Shown: positions 31,776 through 43,024, counted from the stretch's first letter. The stretch is 64,000 bases of DNA from Spirometra erinaceieuropaei (GCA_902702965.1 CACRXP010000007.1:1996056-2060055); one strand, 5' to 3'. A program made the numbers and translations. The notes: generated from the letters alone by a model not told the origin.

Positions 31776-33420
31776 ATCGGTTATGTCAGCCAGGTTTTAG
31801 CATCGGGGAAACCGTTACAGGTTAATTATCCGCCTCCCCTAATGTAGGCCAACGTATGTCTCCCAATGCACAGATAGAACAGAACGCACTTATGCCTAGA
31901 GGTAAATGCGTCATCTTATTCAAGCATAGGCGGAAAAGCACAATTGGTAAATGTTTAGATGTCAACTTCTATACTGTTCTCATTCTTGCCTGGTACGTTG
32001 CAATGTACATTGAGTCGACTACGGATACCTCCTGCGATCTAGATGTAAGGTCACGTGATGCATACGGGTTGGAACAGTAATGTAAGCTAACTTCAGTCAT
32101 TCGACGCAGACAATGCGACTGTCTATTTTCAGTTGGAAAAGCGGAAAATGAAGTCGGAATAAGTGACGGTGCACTTGACGGAGGACCACACCGCTAGCGC
32201 AACTTTTGGACAAATAAATCCCTTCTCGGCGGCCATAAGCATGACTTCGAATTGCGCTTGCGAAGGCTCATTGACGGAGTGTCGGTTCGGGTTCAGCTGA
32301 TCGTGTGGCCGGAACAGAGTTATTTCACCAAGTTGGTAAGCCTTCAAGATGCCTTATTAGTTTATATGCCAACACCGTACGCAAGCTCATGACGGCGGCG
32401 AGCGTCAAAGTCTGACCCTGGACACAGTCTGTAACCCTGCGACAACCGATCCACAGCGCACACAGGGTTGCGCCGTGGCTGACGCCGTTAGGTGGCGCTG
32501 GTTTGCACGTAAGAGGCAAGCCCAGTCTCACCGGGTGCGCGAGAACTTGAGCCGTCGTCTCCGCAGCCGTTGTAGCCAAGCATTTGCAAGCCCATCGCCA
32601 GCGGCGCCTGGACTGAGTGAGCATGGCGTCGCCACGCTCTCAGGGTTGGGGAAAGGGAGTGGGAAAGGCAATAAAAACACTCGGTGCCTGAATTTCCTTG
32701 ACACTAGGCTGCCTCTGCTCTTTCCCAACGAAAAATTCATTCGTTGCAAGAGACGGGTATTCACGCGCCCACAAAAAAGGGGTGCGCTGCTAACTTGCAC
32801 GTGGATTTGTTTCTTTGTGAGGCAGATTTGTGGAACTTAATCGCCCACTTCCGACACCTGACTTGATCTACTTGTAAATCAAAGTCAGAACGATTTGCCA
32901 TGGGTGTTTAGTAGGAAATTGACCGGACGGAGTCCCCATCTGCGTGTGCCACACACGACCCGACCCGGACACGCGGGCGAATAAAACTTCAGAGCTATGC
33001 GGACTCTCTTATCAAACATGAACGAAGAGTGGCACAGGGAGGGTGTTAAGAAGGGGGGCCGTTGCGATCATGCCCCCACTCTAGAGTACGTTTGAGTTAT
33101 CGCGTTAGAAGACAACTATCTCAATCACAAAGTCTATCGCGTTGGATGGAGAACAACAAGGAATTTATGCGCTGAATCTTCATAAGGAGAGATACCCCGG
33201 TATAAGCAGCACTCACGCTGCCGCTTTGCATGCACCGGTTGGCTGGCAGTCGACTGATGATGCGGTTGGGCTCACTGGGTGACCCCTGTCGCTAGAGCGT
33301 CCCTACACCAATTATGCAGCCCAAGTCACCGTCACCTCTCAGCGGTGGTGGTCGCCCGCACGGCGCGTTTTTCCGACCTCAAAGAGGACACGACACATGC
33401 TGCCATCCGTTCGCCGGGTC
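31776..33420. other. No recognisable gene
   Basis: About 1.6 kb without a repeat I can place. Frames at 32325-32624 (-), 32475-32840 (+) and 32528-32800 (-) overlap each other and have no domain. Mixed GC content. Confidence 0.4.
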
Positions 33421-33424
33421 GACG

Positions 33425-33610
33425 AAGTCGGCATCAAGTAGTGCGTGTGCGGCACGCGTAGACGGATTGTTCAACCCTATTACCAACTAAACCCGCGCCC
33501 GCCTTCGATCGTCTTGACTTTGTCTCGTTATCGGAGCAAGGTGGGCGGAAGAGGAGAGGGTGCAGTGGGTGCTTTGAATGTCTGGATCACTATAAACCAG
33601 TTCACGCCCC
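33425..33610 (+). repeat. Family B copy (second type)
   Basis: GTGCGTGTGCGGCACGCGTA, TTACCAACTAAACCCGCGCC, CTTCGATCGTCTTGACTTTG and GGATCACTATAAACCAGTTC. Very close to 31211-31465, so one of the youngest pairs of this family here. Confidence 0.7.
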
Positions 33611-33773
33611 CGCCTAACGCATGTCACAACAGTATGTCAAGCTACCCATACATATTGAACAAATGTACTCTACCGAATATGAAGCCGGGAGATGAGCATG
33701 GACAGGGTCAGTAATCCACTGGGTGGTTTTGATTGCTTCATTGGTCCTCCACATTTACGGGTTATAACAGCTA

Positions 33774-34755
33774 CAGTGAGTGACCGATCTCATGAAATGT
33801 TAGCCGAAATTCTGAAATGCATCTCCCACTAGGAAGGATTTCTTAGGTGGGGCTCTAATATTGATTAGCATGCAGCATAACCCTCTAATATTTCGGACTC
33901 GGCTGGATGCCGGCTTTTGAATATATTTCTTTTCAATCTCCTGTGGAAACCGTAGTCGGAAAAATGTGACTACTTATGTAGCATGCATTTTTCCCATTGA
34001 TTTTCGATGGTCTTATAAATTCGAATATATTTTATAAAAAACATGAGCAAAAATATGCATTTTTCACTCGTTTGACTAAGAATCACGTCACCTTTATATT
34101 TTGTACTTGAAGAAGGAGTATAATTAAATTTTAAAAAAGTTTCTAATTGTGAGACTTTTTAAGACCGTGCAATGTCCATTCATACAGCATCGTACTTGTC
34201 CGCTTACCACTGCTTCTCATGAAAGGTACGACATAGCCCTCATCCATTGCAAAATTTTATGGGCTCTATATGGTCTCTTTTTAAAGACATAGAAGAATAT
34301 ATGATTTGCCATGCACCTTGTAGACTGAAATCACTGAGCGCTAATGCAACGACTAACCAGACTCCAAGTTATTCGGAAATCAGAAAACTTTTTTTAAAAC
34401 CTACTTATACTCCTTCTTCGAATAAAAAATATGAAGGTGACGTGATTCTTAATCAAACGAGTGAAAAAAAAGCATATTTTTGTTCATGTTTTTTATAAAA
34501 TATATTTGAATTTATAAGACCATTGAAACCCATGGAAAAAATGCATGCTACATGAGTAGTCATATTTTACCGAGTACGGTTTCCACAGGAGATTGAAAAG
34601 AAGTATATTCAAAAGCCGATATCCTGCCAAGTCCGAGATATTATAGGATTATGCCGCAAGAGAATCAATACTAGAACCCCACCCAAGTAACCCTTCCTAA
34701 TCGGAAACGCATTCCAGAATTTCGACTAACATTTCATGAGATCGGTCACTCACTG
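33774..34755. mobile_element. Foldback DNA element, copy 7
   Basis: 982 bp, CAGTGAGTGACCGATCTCATG ... ATGAGATCGGTCACTCACTG, TA on both sides (33772-33773, 34756-34757). Arms 33774-34146 and 34382-34755 pair with few differences; centre about 235 bp. The most regular copy and a good reference for the CAGTGAGTGACC subfamily. Confidence 0.9.
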
Positions 34756-34759
34756 TATG

Positions 34760-35460
34760 GCAATCAAGGCTACCTAACCGACTATCCCACTCACAATAAC
34801 CTCCGCACCTTTTAATGCCAGAAATCAGAGGGCGATGAGAGCTAGAAAGCAGTATTTCCGTGCTCGGAGGATGTTGCTATGAGTAGGAAGTGTGTTAGTG
34901 AGACTGAACAAAAAGCCGAGCGACACGACAGGCATCTCTTGCGGCTATGTTGTGCGTGCCTGTTTGGCATGCCGGTGTCAACGGGAGAAAAAAACTGATT
35001 GGCCGAGCAGGTTGGTGTGTTGGAGCGTGTGCTTACTTTTCCCGGCGGACTTAAAGTCGCGGGTTTATGTGCCTGAGGCGTTGTTCAGGATGACGGGCAC
35101 TGCCGGTCGACGATGGCGCCTGCCTGTGGGCGTTGCCGCGGCTCGGCGCAGCTGGACAGGCGTCGCCCAAAGTGTGTCTCGGTAGCAGGGGGAGGAGACG
35201 GGTCATACGTTGGCGGCTTAAATGTCCGTCGGCGGGAAGGCATTTGAGTAGCTTCTAAAACGGCAACCCACCACTACCGCACACTCCCCGCTGAGCACAG
35301 AAGTCGAAATTTGAGTTAGCTCCTCTCAGGAGGGCCTCGGGGATGTCTGAAGAAGAACGCTCCGTTACCGGTTGCTATTTTGAACGGCAAAACTTGGGGT
35401 ACTCGACAAAGCAGCGCTCTGCCATCCTAGAGGATGCACCATGTGCCCTTGGTCAGAGAT
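34760..35460. other. No recognisable gene
   Basis: A locally GC-rich stretch at 34960-35200. The 97-codon frame at 34892-35185 has no recognisable domain. Confidence 0.4.
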
Positions 35461-35464
35461 AAAA

Positions 35465-36222
35465 CTCCGGTAGAGGTCGGTTACACTGTCCTGGTTCCAA
35501 GTGTAAGCGCAATGTGGACAGTTCAAGGAAAATAAGCCAAAGGAGGATGTTGAAACAGTGCGAAAGTAGCCAAAGCTAAAACGGAAAAGGGCAATCTGGT
35601 GTTTCGGTTTAGAGGTATAGTTAGCTTAGGGTTTGGGTTAGTGGCAGGATGAGAATTGAGTTTAGGGTTAAGGTTTGTGTTAAGTTTAAGGGTTCCGGTT
35701 AGAGTTAGGGCTTGGATCGCGGTTTAGGTTGTTCGTTTAGTGTTAGGGTTGGCATTAGGGTTAGTCTTGGCGTTAGAGTAAAGTTACGATTAAGGTCAGG
35801 GTTTGGGTTACGACTAATGTTAGTGTTGGGTTTGGATCAGGGTTAAGGTTAGGCTTAGGGTTAGGGCTGGTGTTTGCGGTAGTTTTAGGGTTAGAGTTAG
35901 CGTCAAGTTTAGGGTTAGCGTTAGGTTTATGATTACGCTAAAGACTAGGTTTACTTTTAGGTTATAGTTAGGTTGACCGTAAGGTTTGGGGTATTGCTGG
36001 CCTGCGCACCTTGTCAGCTGTCTTTTGCGGGGATTCTAGGCTTCCCTCGGTCTCGCGGCCGATTTGTCATGCGTAAGATCCCTTTTTTGTTTCATTCTCG
36101 GCTACCTTCTTCACCAACGATTTCAACATCCTCCATCGGCCTACTTTATTTTTGATGTCCACATTGCGCTTACATTTTGGACCAGAACAGCGTACTCGCC
36201 CCTTGCCGAAACTCCTTTCAAC
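35465..36222. mobile_element. Foldback element enclosing a TTAGGG-like array
   Basis: Left arm about 35465-35570 and right arm about 36105-36200 are inverted copies (both contain TGTAAGCGCAATGTGGACA and GGAGGATGTTGAAA on the appropriate strand). Between them, 35600-35990 is a degenerate array of TTAGGGTTAGGG-like units (GTTAGGGTT, GTTTAGGGTT, GCTTAGGGTTAGGGC). The right end (ACCAGAACAGCGTACTCGCC) recurs at 37026-37070. It looks like a larger cousin of family D, not a chromosome-internal telomere scar. Confidence 0.65.
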
Positions 36223-36780
36223 CGTTGACCAACTGTTGATAATCTGAAAATCGTATAAAACGGGAATTTTCTCTGTTTCCGAGAACATTTTAAAGTGCCC
36301 AGACTTCATGAAAAAACGACCGAGAGCAGTCGCAGAGGGTACTTGAGCATCCCGTTTTGGCGAAGTGATCGGACAACATCATAAACAGTCCTCTCTCTCT
36401 CTTCGGGCCAATTCATGTGAGACCTATGAACACATACCCACCCTTGCAAAGTGCAGCCGAATACAACATTAAGTGTCGATCAGTATTTGCTTATACGACC
36501 AGTGAGATGACGCGTGTAAAAATACATGAGTCCTGCTTGATAGCATCTGCCCATTCTGAAAGTGCTGGATATTCCCGTGCATTAGGGTCAGAGCAGCTCT
36601 GAAGAGAGTCCAAGTGAGATCGTAATGGGTGAATTCAATGGGTACTTTGGCGAATGAGCTTAAGTGCTGACAGCCAAATATGTACATAGGAACACAGACA
36701 ATTGATAATGCACGGCGTTATCGAGGAGAGCGGCATGAGCTTATTTTCATACCCTACGCTTCCTCACACATCCACATTCC
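36223..36780. other. No recognisable gene
   Basis: A (TC)n run lies near 36391-36402. Nothing else was recognised. Confidence 0.4.
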
Positions 36781-37075
36781 CTAAATTAAGCTTATCGGGT
36801 AGGGGTTAAGTACATGCACGGGGTAAGGAAAAGTCAGGGAGAACTGCCCCAATACTTTTAAAAGTGAGTGTTCGGTGAGTTTTTGGTCGGCCCTTCGTCG
36901 GCAGGATGAGATTCGCTGACCTGTGCCGACATGCGAGAAATGTCTACAGTGGTTCACTGTTCTGCACCCCACCGCCCCCACGTAATTATTGAGTTATGGG
37001 AAAGCAAATTTTGAAAAAAAATTCGGGACCAGAACAGCGTGCTCGTCCCTTGCCGAAACTCCTTTCTAAAACAAG
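36781..37075 (+). repeat. Repeat family E, copy 1
   Basis: Shares GGTTAAGTACATGCACGGGG, GAGAACTGCC, TTTTCGGTCGGCCCTTC-like and GCTGACCTG with 37690-37940 in the same orientation. After GAAAAAAAATTCGGG it continues into ACCAGAACAGCGTGCTCGTC, a copy of the right end of the 35.5-36.2 kb element. Confidence 0.6.
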
Positions 37076-37685
37076 TCAGATTCTTCTACTTTCCTCCTGG
37101 GCTCTCTCTTTCTCTCTGCTCCTTGACCAGGGTCTCTGGTGGCACCCTTATGCGGTTCACCATCTTCACTGTTTCAATGGTTAAGCACGGCGACCAATTC
37201 TTGACGCATTTTGAAACCAGTCGATCTGTCGAAAACTCGGCTAGACTATCGTTTGTCCGGGAATATGAATGCAATTCAGGTCTCTCTGGGATCACATCTT
37301 GCTAATTTAGGATGACAAATGTCCAGGTTGGACATGTGCGTCAATCATCTCGTTGTAGGAATTAGCCTACCCGTTCTGTTCGCGTAGAGGGTAAAACACG
37401 GAATGATCGAGAAGAATTAACGGAGTTCAAATATCGACTCAGTTGGTCCTTTATCCATGGGCTAGTTCCATGTCAGCCGCTCAGACCAAGGCAAATTTAA
37501 GTGTAGAAAGGATCATCCATATTTCGGCTTGAAAGCTGGTCGCATCAGTGAACGCTACTCCCATGGGCACCCGTTTTCGCATATCATCTCTCGGTCTCTC
37601 TTTCTCCGCACCCCTTTGAAGGCGAAAATGCTAATTAAGTTGTCATCTATGGAAGCTAGACCTCAAAACAAAGCAATCCACTCGA
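37076..37685. other. No recognisable gene
   Basis: Unassigned DNA between the two family E copies. Confidence 0.4.
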
Positions 37686-37689
37686 CGAC

Positions 37690-37940
37690 GATCATGAGTT
37701 AAGTACGGTAAGGATTAAGTATATGCGCGGGGTAAGGAGAAATTATGGAGAACTGCCAACAATATTTCTGAAAAGTAGACGTTGTTCGATGGAGTTTTCG
37801 GTCGGCCCTTCTTTGGCGGGATTTCATTTGCTGACCTGGATCGCCCCGAAGAGTCGCTGCGGCTGAAATGCTAACATGGGTCCATTGTTGTGCACCCCCC
37901 AAGCTCGTTTTTAAAAAAACGTTTGGCACGGGGAGCCGTC
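37690..37940 (+). repeat. Repeat family E, copy 2
   Basis: GGATTAAGTATATGCGCGGG, GGAGAACTGCC, TTTTCGGTCGGCCCTTCTTT and TTTGCTGACCTGG follow the order of copy 1, about 910 bp away. Diverged, non-coding. Confidence 0.6.
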
Positions 37941-37968
37941 GGATAGTAAACAAAATGCTCGAAATATT

Positions 37969-38340
37969 ATGGTGGTGGACGCTCACCGATCGTTCTTACG
38001 GAACTCACTCGTTCCGTTGTGCCTTACGGGCTCTCTCACTCGAGCCCAACCAGCAACCGCATAGCGGCGCATGAAATAGGCAGCATATTATTCCCGACAA
38101 AGACAAGGGAGACTGGAGTGACCACTTCTGGCTTATTAGCCGTCGTCAGCCAGTCATACTCAACCCCGAGGCTAATAAGCCAGAAATGGTCATTCCAGTC
38201 TACCTTGTCTTTGTCGGTAATGCCGTTCTGCCTATATTATGCGCCGCTGTGCGGCTGCTGGCTGGGCCCGAGAGAGAGCCCTTAAGGCACAATGAAACGA
38301 GTGAGTTCCGTAAGAATGATCGGTGAGCGCCCCCTACCAT
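37969..38340. repeat. Large family C palindrome with nested SINE pieces
   Basis: A 372-bp inverted structure. The outer arms match the 16.8-kb palindrome (GCTCACCGATCGTTCTTACG ... GTAAGAATGATCGGTGAGCG). The inner part holds a SINE body in minus orientation (about 38087-38165) and another in plus orientation (38170-38225), meeting near 38166. So here the loop is occupied by two facing SINE tails, suggesting insertion or template switching during mobility. Confidence 0.8.
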
Positions 38341-38359
38341 TGTATATTCCCGATCGAAA

Positions 38360-38517
38360 CCGACAGGTCAGCGGGCTCGTGGCTCAGTGGTTAGAGGCGT
38401 GGAATTCTAACTAACAGGTTGCGAGTTCGAGCCTCGGGTGTTCCACACTCGGGGTTGGGTATGACTGGGTGGCAACGGCTAACAAGCCAGAAATGGCCAT
38501 TCCAGTCTCCCTTGTCG
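38360..38517 (+). mobile_element. tRNA-derived SINE (family C), best preserved
   Basis: GCGGGCTCGTGGCTCAGTGG gives box A (TGGCTCAGTGG) and GGTTGCGAGTTCGAGCC gives box B (GAGTTCGAGCC) at tRNA-like spacing. Body: GTGTTCCACACTCGGGGTTG, GGGTATGACTGG, AACAAGCCAGAAATGG and AGTCTCCCTTGTC. It follows the palindrome directly. Confidence 0.8.
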
Positions 38518-39355
38518 GGGATAATATGCTACTCGAAATATTGTTAGCTGAAACGCATATGTCTGCCAGTAAAGTAGGAGTATTAAAATGCTGGTGAATT
38601 TGGTAAACAACAGCTGGCACTTTCTTACCCCTCTTATATACTTAATCCGTGTCGTAAGTACAATTTTGCCCTTGATAGTTAAAAGTCGGGTGGAATGGAG
38701 ACTGGAAAAACTAAATCAGAGCAGAGCGGCTAAGCGGCTTGGGGCGAGCGCTGTTTAATCGGCGTGAACCTGCGTCCTGTTTGTGTCGCCTTGTTGGCCC
38801 ACAACTTTTCGAACGGCGCATGCGCCGCGGCAACAATACGGTTCTCCGTAGCTTGTGGATAGGCAGTCTGTTGGTGTCGTCTCTTGAATGTACGGCTACG
38901 CACGGTGCATTCGCTGCTTCAGAGGAGTACGCTACTGTAGGTCTCAGCTCGTGGCTTTGTGTAATGAGGCATGAGTTGCTTGACTGCCACTACTGACATA
39001 TCCCAGCTGCATTTGTCGCCCTTCCCCCCCGCTGGAAGAAAGCAGCTCCTTTTTGTCTGCCCTAATCCTCACTTCGCGCGCAATGAGTCGACTCCGATCC
39101 TCCGTTGGCCAGATTGTAGCGACTCGTGGAATGAGTACTGGGGGCACCTTGAGCAGCACGCCTATGAGGCTATCCCCAAAGAGGGCAAACAGCAGAATGA
39201 GGGGTTCTTTAGTGTACATGACTCTGAGATGCTGTCACAGACATCATTGGTAGCTGACGAGACGGGGACGTGTGCTGATGGTGTGTCAGCCGCTTTTAAA
39301 TGCGTCTCGTGTCTAATGGTGCGACTTGCACTACCCATAATAGACTGTGTTACAG
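38518..39355. other. No supported gene; long frame present
   Basis: The 186-codon frame at 38971-39531 is the longest ATG frame in the window apart from the channel and the microsatellite. It has no domain I recognise, and its 3' third lies in a dispersed repeat. GC is moderately high. I leave it unannotated as a gene. Confidence 0.35.
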
Positions 39356-39790
39356 GCCCCATAGACCACAGCAGCGGGGTTCGGATTGGCTCACGGCACG
39401 CGCCTGAAGGGCAGCGCAGAGACCACGCGAGCCCATGCCTACCGTCGTGCTTGCGTGGGCGGGCACACTTTAGGCGAAGGGCTCTCACGCCCTGCCAGTC
39501 CCTGTGCCTAACCCCATCACTCGTCGGTTAACAGACTCAGATAGTTGGCTGGTGCTTGGAATAGAGAGCTAGTGGGCCGGTACTGGGGGATCCATCCTCA
39601 CGGCTACTCAGCGCACTCCTCAAACATGATGCGACCGAATCTGTCGCGACGCACTAACAGTCGCGGTTTAAAGGATTGCCAACTGGCGGGATGGTTCGAC
39701 CCTTTTCAGGGCTGCAATGACCGCTTCCCGATGTGGGAACCGTGGCACGGTCACTGATGTGAGATTACAGCCGTCCTCTCGATAGCCCGG
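39356..39790. repeat. Repeat family G, second copy
   Basis: Shares TTGGCTGGTGCTTGGAATAG, ATCCATCCTCACGGCT, TTTAAAGGATTGCCAACTGG and GGTTCGACC-type landmarks with 16340-16740. Diverged and non-coding. Confidence 0.45.
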
Positions 39791-39799
39791 TACATTTGG

Positions 39800-40140
39800 A
39801 TTGTGGCCCAGGCCATGTGCATGGCATGCGTAGGCGGGTTATTAGGTGTTACCAGCAACTGCGTCCGTGCTCACCTTCGGTAACGGTAGGGCGTAGGACC
39901 CCAACTAAATTGAGGTGGCCTGTGGACCATGTCATATGGAGATTGTGGTGGAGAAAGGTTTTACGGGTGGGAGCTAAACGCAGGGCGGAGAGCAGGCGGA
40001 ATGCAAGAAAACAGAAATTACTTGAATTTCTGTCGAAGGCCTTACCTTACGCCGTTAAATGGCAACGAAAGTGAGTGCGATAGCTGGAAAAATGAACAAA
40101 GCGCTAGCTTCAAAAATAAACGGAATCCAAGTTAGCTGCT
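39800..40140 (-). repeat. Family B fragment and family A body
   Basis: 39808-39880 carries the family B start (GCATGGCATGCGTAGGCGGG). From 39885 the sequence is the minus-orientation family A body (GTAGGGCGTAGGACCCCAAC, GGCCTGTGGACCATGTCAT, AAACAGAAATTACTTGAATTT), comparable with 3960-4160. Confidence 0.5.
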
Positions 40141-40148
40141 GCTGGCAA

Positions 40149-42004
40149 GGTTACATTCAGTTAGGAATTTGAGAGAAGCCAACGGTAGGGCATAGGATAC
40201 CATGTAGTTATATAAAAGCCGGTCCACAGGCTACCTCAAATTAGTTAAGGGTACTACACCCTACTGTTGCCATGTTCGTAGCATGCGTAGACGGGTTATT
40301 AGATGTTACTAGCAACTGCTCCCGTGTCCACCTTCTATCGTTTTGACATTATTTTGCCACCGGAGAAAGGTGGGCGGTGAAGGAAATAATGTGGTGGTTG
40401 CCACTCAAAGACGAGACTGACTTATATGGAAGTCTAGACAGGGCATTGGAAATAGGAAAGCCTCGCCCAAGTACTAAGGGTGGACTTGTGAATAATTCTA
40501 GGGGGGAGAAATGTTCTCGCGTCCTAAGCCGAACAATGACCCTAATACAGTAGGTGGGCTAACTCATCAAATGCCAACCGCAATTCCGAAATGCGTTTTG
40601 TTTCGAAAAGACTTATTAATCAGGGTTGTAAAACTAATCATCATGAAGTGTAATTCTATAATAATTCAATTACCGCAGGATGTCGGTTTTCGAATAAACT
40701 TCTTTCTGACTGCATCCAGAAACTATGTTCGGTACAAAATGACTACTTAATAAGCATGCATTTTTCTCGTTGATTCTCGATGCCCTTAAACATTCAATTA
40801 TATTTCATGGAAAACACGCATAAACATATTTATTTTTTACTCATTCGGTAGAAAATGCCGTCTTTTTCCAATTTTATACTCGAAGGAAGGGTATAATTCG
40901 GTTTTTAAAAAGTTTCTAATTGTGAGATTTTTTGATACCGTGAAATGGCCGTTAATAACTCGTCATGTATCCGTATTTACCGATGTGGCTTATAAAGTTA
41001 ACAATATAGCTCAAGTCCACCGCTAAATTGTATGAACCCCATACGGTTTCCTCTAAATAACGTAGAGAAATGTGGGGTCTTCCATACGCAAAAAATCTAC
41101 GGCTTGTAGTCTTGAAACCTTGAATGCAAGTGCAAAAGCAGATGGGGCTCAAAATTATTCGGGAATTGGGAAAGTTTGTGAAAACCGAACTATACCCTTC
41201 CTTCGAGTAAAAATTTGAATATTTTTATGCATGTTTTCCATGTACCATAATTGAATTTTTAAGGGCATCGTAAATCAATGAGAAAAATTCATGCTATATA
41301 AGTAGTCGTTTTTACAGAGTGTAGTTTTTGTATGCAGCCCGAAGGAAGTTCATTCGAAAGCCAGCATCGTGAGGTAACTGAATTATTATAAAATTTCGCT
41401 GCATGATGATTAGTTTCACAACTCTACTTGAATAACATTTTCGAAACGAAAAACGCATTTCGGAATTTCGTTTGACATTTCATGAGTTAGCCCACCTACT
41501 GTATGAAACTGAACCATTGCCCTAATCTTTACCCTAACCTTTGCCTAAACCTCAACTCTGTAGTTAACACTAGCGCCTACCTTAACCCTAAACTTGACCT
41601 TGGCTTACGTCACCGTTAACTTTAAACCTACTCGTTAACTTATCCCCAATCCTTACCTAAAACCGAAACCTAACTTCACTGGAAGTTGGCCCAAAGCCAC
41701 CCGTGTTACAGGCAGTTCCTGTTCTCATTTCCTATCCTGCTCAAATCTGCCTCACTTTAAACTAGTTCAGGTGCAAGTCACCGATGCTGCGCCATCTCTG
41801 TGAGAGCAAATAGTAAACGCGGTCGCATGCGACAGTCAACACGCGTCACCGTCTGGGAGCACGTGCTCGAGCCGAATTCGACACGTCTATAATTAGACTA
41901 AGTGGCTTCGTAGCAAGAACACTCATGATGCAAGTCAGTTGTCTTGAGTCCTCCGAACCCTGAAGGAAAGGATGTGACTGGTTTATTGATGACGTCAGCT
42001 TTAA
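40149..42004 (+). repeat. Tandem duplication copy A (contains foldback copy 8)
   Basis: Without the inserted 954-bp element this is about 900 bp and matches 42136-43024 from end to end: CATTCAG, GGGCATAGGATACCATGTAG, CCACAGGCTAxCTCAAATTAG, CTACACCCTACTGTTGCCATG, CTTATATGGAAGTCTA, GTTCTCGCGTCCTAAG, AAACTGAACCAT, GCCTAAACCTCAACTCTGTAG, GGAAGTTGG and a long identical block near 41870-41950 (GAGCACGTGCTCGAGCCGAA). It contains family B and family D sequence, so the duplicated unit is itself a repeat mosaic. Confidence 0.9.
40548..41501. mobile_element. Foldback DNA element, copy 8, with an empty-site partner
   Basis: 954 bp, CAGTAGGTGGGCTAACTCATC ... CATGAGTTAGCCCACCTACTG, with TA at 40546-40547 and 41502-41503. 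The flanks read CCTAA-TA-element-TA-TGAAACTGAACC. The sister copy B at 42501-42520 reads CGTAA-TA-TAAAACTGAACC with a single TA and no element. This shows the exact ends and a 2-bp TA target duplication. Confidence 0.93.
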
Positions 42005-42135
42005 GAATAGTATAGTTTAGCAGTGGTAACGGAGCGCGCACCAATCGCGTTAGGGAACTCACTCGTCCCGCTGAGCCTTGAAGCTCTCTCTCTCGAGCCC
42101 CTCCGGCAGCCGCACGATCGATGAACGTCCTCTAC
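42005..42135. repeat. Family C palindrome fragment between duplication copies
   Basis: GGAACTCACTCGTCCCGCTG, CTCTCTCTCTCGAGCCCCTC, GGCAGCCGCAC and then GATCGATGAACGTCCTCTAC: a left palindrome arm joined to the start of the right side. The matching continuation (GATCGATGAGCGTCCCCTCT) follows copy B at 43024, so the family C element marks both duplication boundaries. Confidence 0.6.
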
Positions 42136-43024
42136 AAGTTTGCATTCAGATAGGAATTTAAGAGAAGGTTACTGTAGGGCATAGGATACCATGTAGTTGT
42201 TGTATAGAAGCCGGCCCACAGGCTATCTCAAATTAGTTGGGGTACTACACCCTACTGTTGCCATGTGCGTAGCAACTGCCCCCGTGTCCACCTTCTATCC
42301 TTTTGACATTATTTTGCCACCGGAGTACGGTGGGCGAAGAAGAAAAGAGTGTGGTAGTTGCTACCCAAAGACGGGACTGACTTATATGGAAGTCTAAGCT
42401 GGACATTGGAAATACGAACGTCCCGCCCAAGTACCAAAGGTGAACCTGTGCACAACTCTAAGGGTGGGAGAAGTATTCTCGCGTCCTAAGTCCAACGATA
42501 ACCGTAATATAAAACTGAACCATGTCCCTAATCTTGACCCTAACATTTGCCTAAACCTCAACTCTGTAGTCAACGCTAGCCCCTACGTAAGCTTGATCTT
42601 GGCTTACGCCATCGTTAACTTTAAGCCTAACCTTAAACCTACTCGTTAACTTAATCCCCGACCCTTACCTAAAACCTAGACCCAACTTCACCGGAAGTTG
42701 GCTCAAAGCCACCCCGTGTTGCAGGCAGTTACTGTTCTCATGTCCTGTTTAGACGTCAGTCCTACCCTGCTCGAGTCCGCTTCACTTTAAACCAGTTTAG
42801 ATGCAACTCACCAGTGCTGCGCCATCCCTTTGAGAGCAGGTGGTTCACGTGGTTGCATGTAAGAGTCAACACGTGTTACTGTCGGGGAGCACGTGCTCGA
42901 GCCGAATTCGACACGTCTATAATTAGACTAAGTGGCTTCGTAGCAAGAACACTCATGATGCAAGTCAGTTGTCTTTACTCCTCCGAACCCCGATGGAAAG
43001 GATGTAAATGGTTTATTGATGACG
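42136..43024 (+). repeat. Tandem duplication copy B (empty site)
   Basis: About 890 bp, collinear with copy A but lacking the foldback element. The block 42888-42975 is almost identical to 41868-41955, whereas other parts differ at many positions. This suggests either uneven constraint or later gene conversion of the central block. It includes CCCTAA-like runs at 42530-42680. Confidence 0.9.

Noticed and set aside
35600..35990. Interstitial telomere from chromosome fusion
   Set aside because: Units are degenerate and lie between inverted arms, and similar runs recur in a dispersed family.
38971..39531. 186-codon frame as a gene
   Set aside because: No domain, no splice or start support, the 3' part lies in a dispersed repeat, and competing frames lie on the other strand.
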